From Dehalococcoidia bacterium (lineage in GTDB: Bacteria > Chloroflexota > Dehalococcoidia > Dehalococcoidales > JAUVZE01), in the NCBI GenBank assembly GCA_030602665.1, contig JAUVZE010000074.1:1-5791 (forward strand): a stretch of 5,791 bases of DNA, written 5' to 3'. Shown here one piece after another: positions 4,836 to 5,791 of the stretch (positions within the stretch are counted from its first letter, which is position 1; the number at the start of each line of letters is the position of its first letter). Under the pieces are notes generated by a model. That model made no database searches. It was given only the letters and a program-made list of their open reading frames with translations, and had not been told where the DNA came from. The position numbers and the translations under genes are program-made.

Positions 4836-5791
4836 ATGGCTATCCCTAAGGTTAAAAAAGAGGAACAATTAAATCTAGAGTCACTTACCTGGGGCGACCT
4901 GACTTGGGTCAACATTGAGAAACCCACAGAGCAGGAGACAGAATACTTGGCTCAGAATTATCCCTTCCATCACTTGGATTTAGATGACTGTCTCAGCCGA
5001 ATACAGCGACCAAAGATAGATGAGTATGGGCCACCAAAAGACTATCTGTTTTTGGTCTTTCACTTCCCGGTATTTAGTAAAGAGGCACGGGTAACTACAC
5101 GCAGTCAGGTGTCAGTATTCATTGGCGAAAACTACCTGGTTACTCTGCACAAAGGAGAGCTTAAGCCACTGGTAAAGCTGTTCCGAGAATGCCAGATTGA
5201 TGAAGAGTCACGGCAAGAGAATTTCAACCAGGGCTCTGGCTACCTCCTCTACCGGATAATTGATAGACTGGTTGACTACTGCCTGCCCATACTGAACAAG
5301 ATTGGTGATAATATTGAAGGCGTTGAGGATAACATTTTCGCCAACGAGATGCCTAGAGCAATAAAGGAAATCTCTACACTTCGGCGCGATGTCATTTCCT
5401 TCCGTCGCATCATCTGGCCGATGAGGGCGGTTATTGGCAGCCTGGAGCCTAAGATTCGTCGCTTTACCCAGATGGATTTAGCTGCATATTTCGGAGACAC
5501 GGTTGACCATGTGGATAAGATTTGGGATGCCCTGGATGAGTACAAGGAGATAATTGAGGGTCTAAACGATACCCATGATTCGCTGGCGACTAATCGTACC
5601 AACGAGGTAATACGAATGTTGACCATCATTGCTACTATCTTGCTGCCTCTCACTGTAGTGGCCTCTATTTACGGGATGAATATCCCCTTGCCATTCCAGA
5701 ACGAGGGTTATTCTCTCATCATTGTGTTTGTTATCTGGATAGCCATTGTTAGCGGTATGCTCTACTTCTTCCGTCGCCAACACTGGATTTA
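4836..5791 (+). CDS. corA: CorA-family divalent-cation (Mg2+/Co2+) transporter, 3' end at window edge
   Basis: An open frame of 318 codons that runs to the end of the window. It encodes a CorA-type channel of the inner membrane, expected to form a pentamer and pass Mg2+ (or Co2+/Ni2+). The large acidic cytosolic domain (1 to about 255) includes WGDLTWVNIEKPT, RPKIDEYG (58-65) and a long helical stalk. Two C-terminal membrane segments follow, at about 261-279 and 293-312, with the signature YGMN at 279-282 closing the first. The tail FFRRQHWI is a typical CorA C terminus. The last two bases of the window are TA, so the next base probably completes TAA or TAG and the protein is effectively whole at 318 residues. 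The start ATG has AAAGGG (4822-4827) 8 bases ahead. The loop after GMN reads IPLPFQNEG and lacks the common MPEL. It is divergent from the small Cys-rich gene. Confidence 0.92.
   Translation, partial: MAIPKVKKEEQLNLESLTWGDLTWVNIEKPTEQETEYLAQNYPFHHLDLDDCLSRIQRPKIDEYGPPKDYLFLVFHFPVFSKEARVTTRSQVSVFIGENYLVTLHKGELKPLVKLFRECQIDEESRQENFNQGSGYLLYRIIDRLVDYCLPILNKIGDNIEGVEDNIFANEMPRAIKEISTLRRDVISFRRIIWPMRAVIGSLEPKIRRFTQMDLAAYFGDTVDHVDKIWDALDEYKEIIEGLNDTHDSLATNRTNEVIRMLTIIATILLPLTVVASIYGMNIPLPFQNEGYSLIIVFVIWIAIVSGMLYFFRRQHWI

Noticed and set aside
5276..5653. 125-codon minus-strand frame inside the CorA gene
   Set aside because: It is a shadow frame of a well-supported transporter, with no motif or initiation signal.

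Overview
The window reads as ordinary chromosomal DNA of an anaerobic bacterium. There are no phage, transposase, CRISPR or RNA genes that I can recognise. The gene set (an AmmeMemoRadiSam cassette, a CoA-linked hydratase/dehydrogenase pair, a CorA-type transporter and a tiny four-cysteine protein) and the purine-rich palindromes between genes remind me of Chloroflexota, especially Dehalococcoidia. That assignment rests on resemblance only and was not tested by a search.

Layout. (1) Positions 20-2364, minus strand: a tightly overlapping operon of amrS (radical SAM enzyme, transcribed first) and a fused MEMO + AMMECR1 gene. A good ribosome-binding site at the left edge of the window suggests the operon continues into a further gene outside it. 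(2) Positions 2365-2804: a 440-base non-coding stretch holding candidate amrS promoters, three hairpins in a row (two of them diverged copies with a compensating base-pair change), a likely minus-strand terminator, and a candidate sigma70-type promoter for the next operon. (3) Positions 2805-4463, plus strand: enoyl-CoA hydratase followed after 21 bases by 3-hydroxyacyl-CoA dehydrogenase. These are two consecutive steps of beta-oxidation or its reverse, and both enzymes keep their catalytic residues. (4) Positions 4565-4729, minus strand: a 54-residue Cys-rich, probably zinc-binding protein. Its candidate promoter overlaps the divergent start region of the next gene. (5) Positions 4836-5791, plus strand: a CorA-family divalent-cation transporter with the GMN signature. 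The window ends in what is almost certainly its stop codon.

How the genes work together. amrS and the MEMO-AMMECR1 fusion form one conserved functional unit whose chemistry I regard as unsettled. The hydratase would make (3S)-3-hydroxyacyl-CoA, which the dehydrogenase oxidises to 3-ketoacyl-CoA. No thiolase or acyl-CoA dehydrogenase lies in the window. I see no evident link between these two operons and the zinc-finger/CorA divergon. The least explained elements are the covarying hairpin pair and the small Cys-rich gene.
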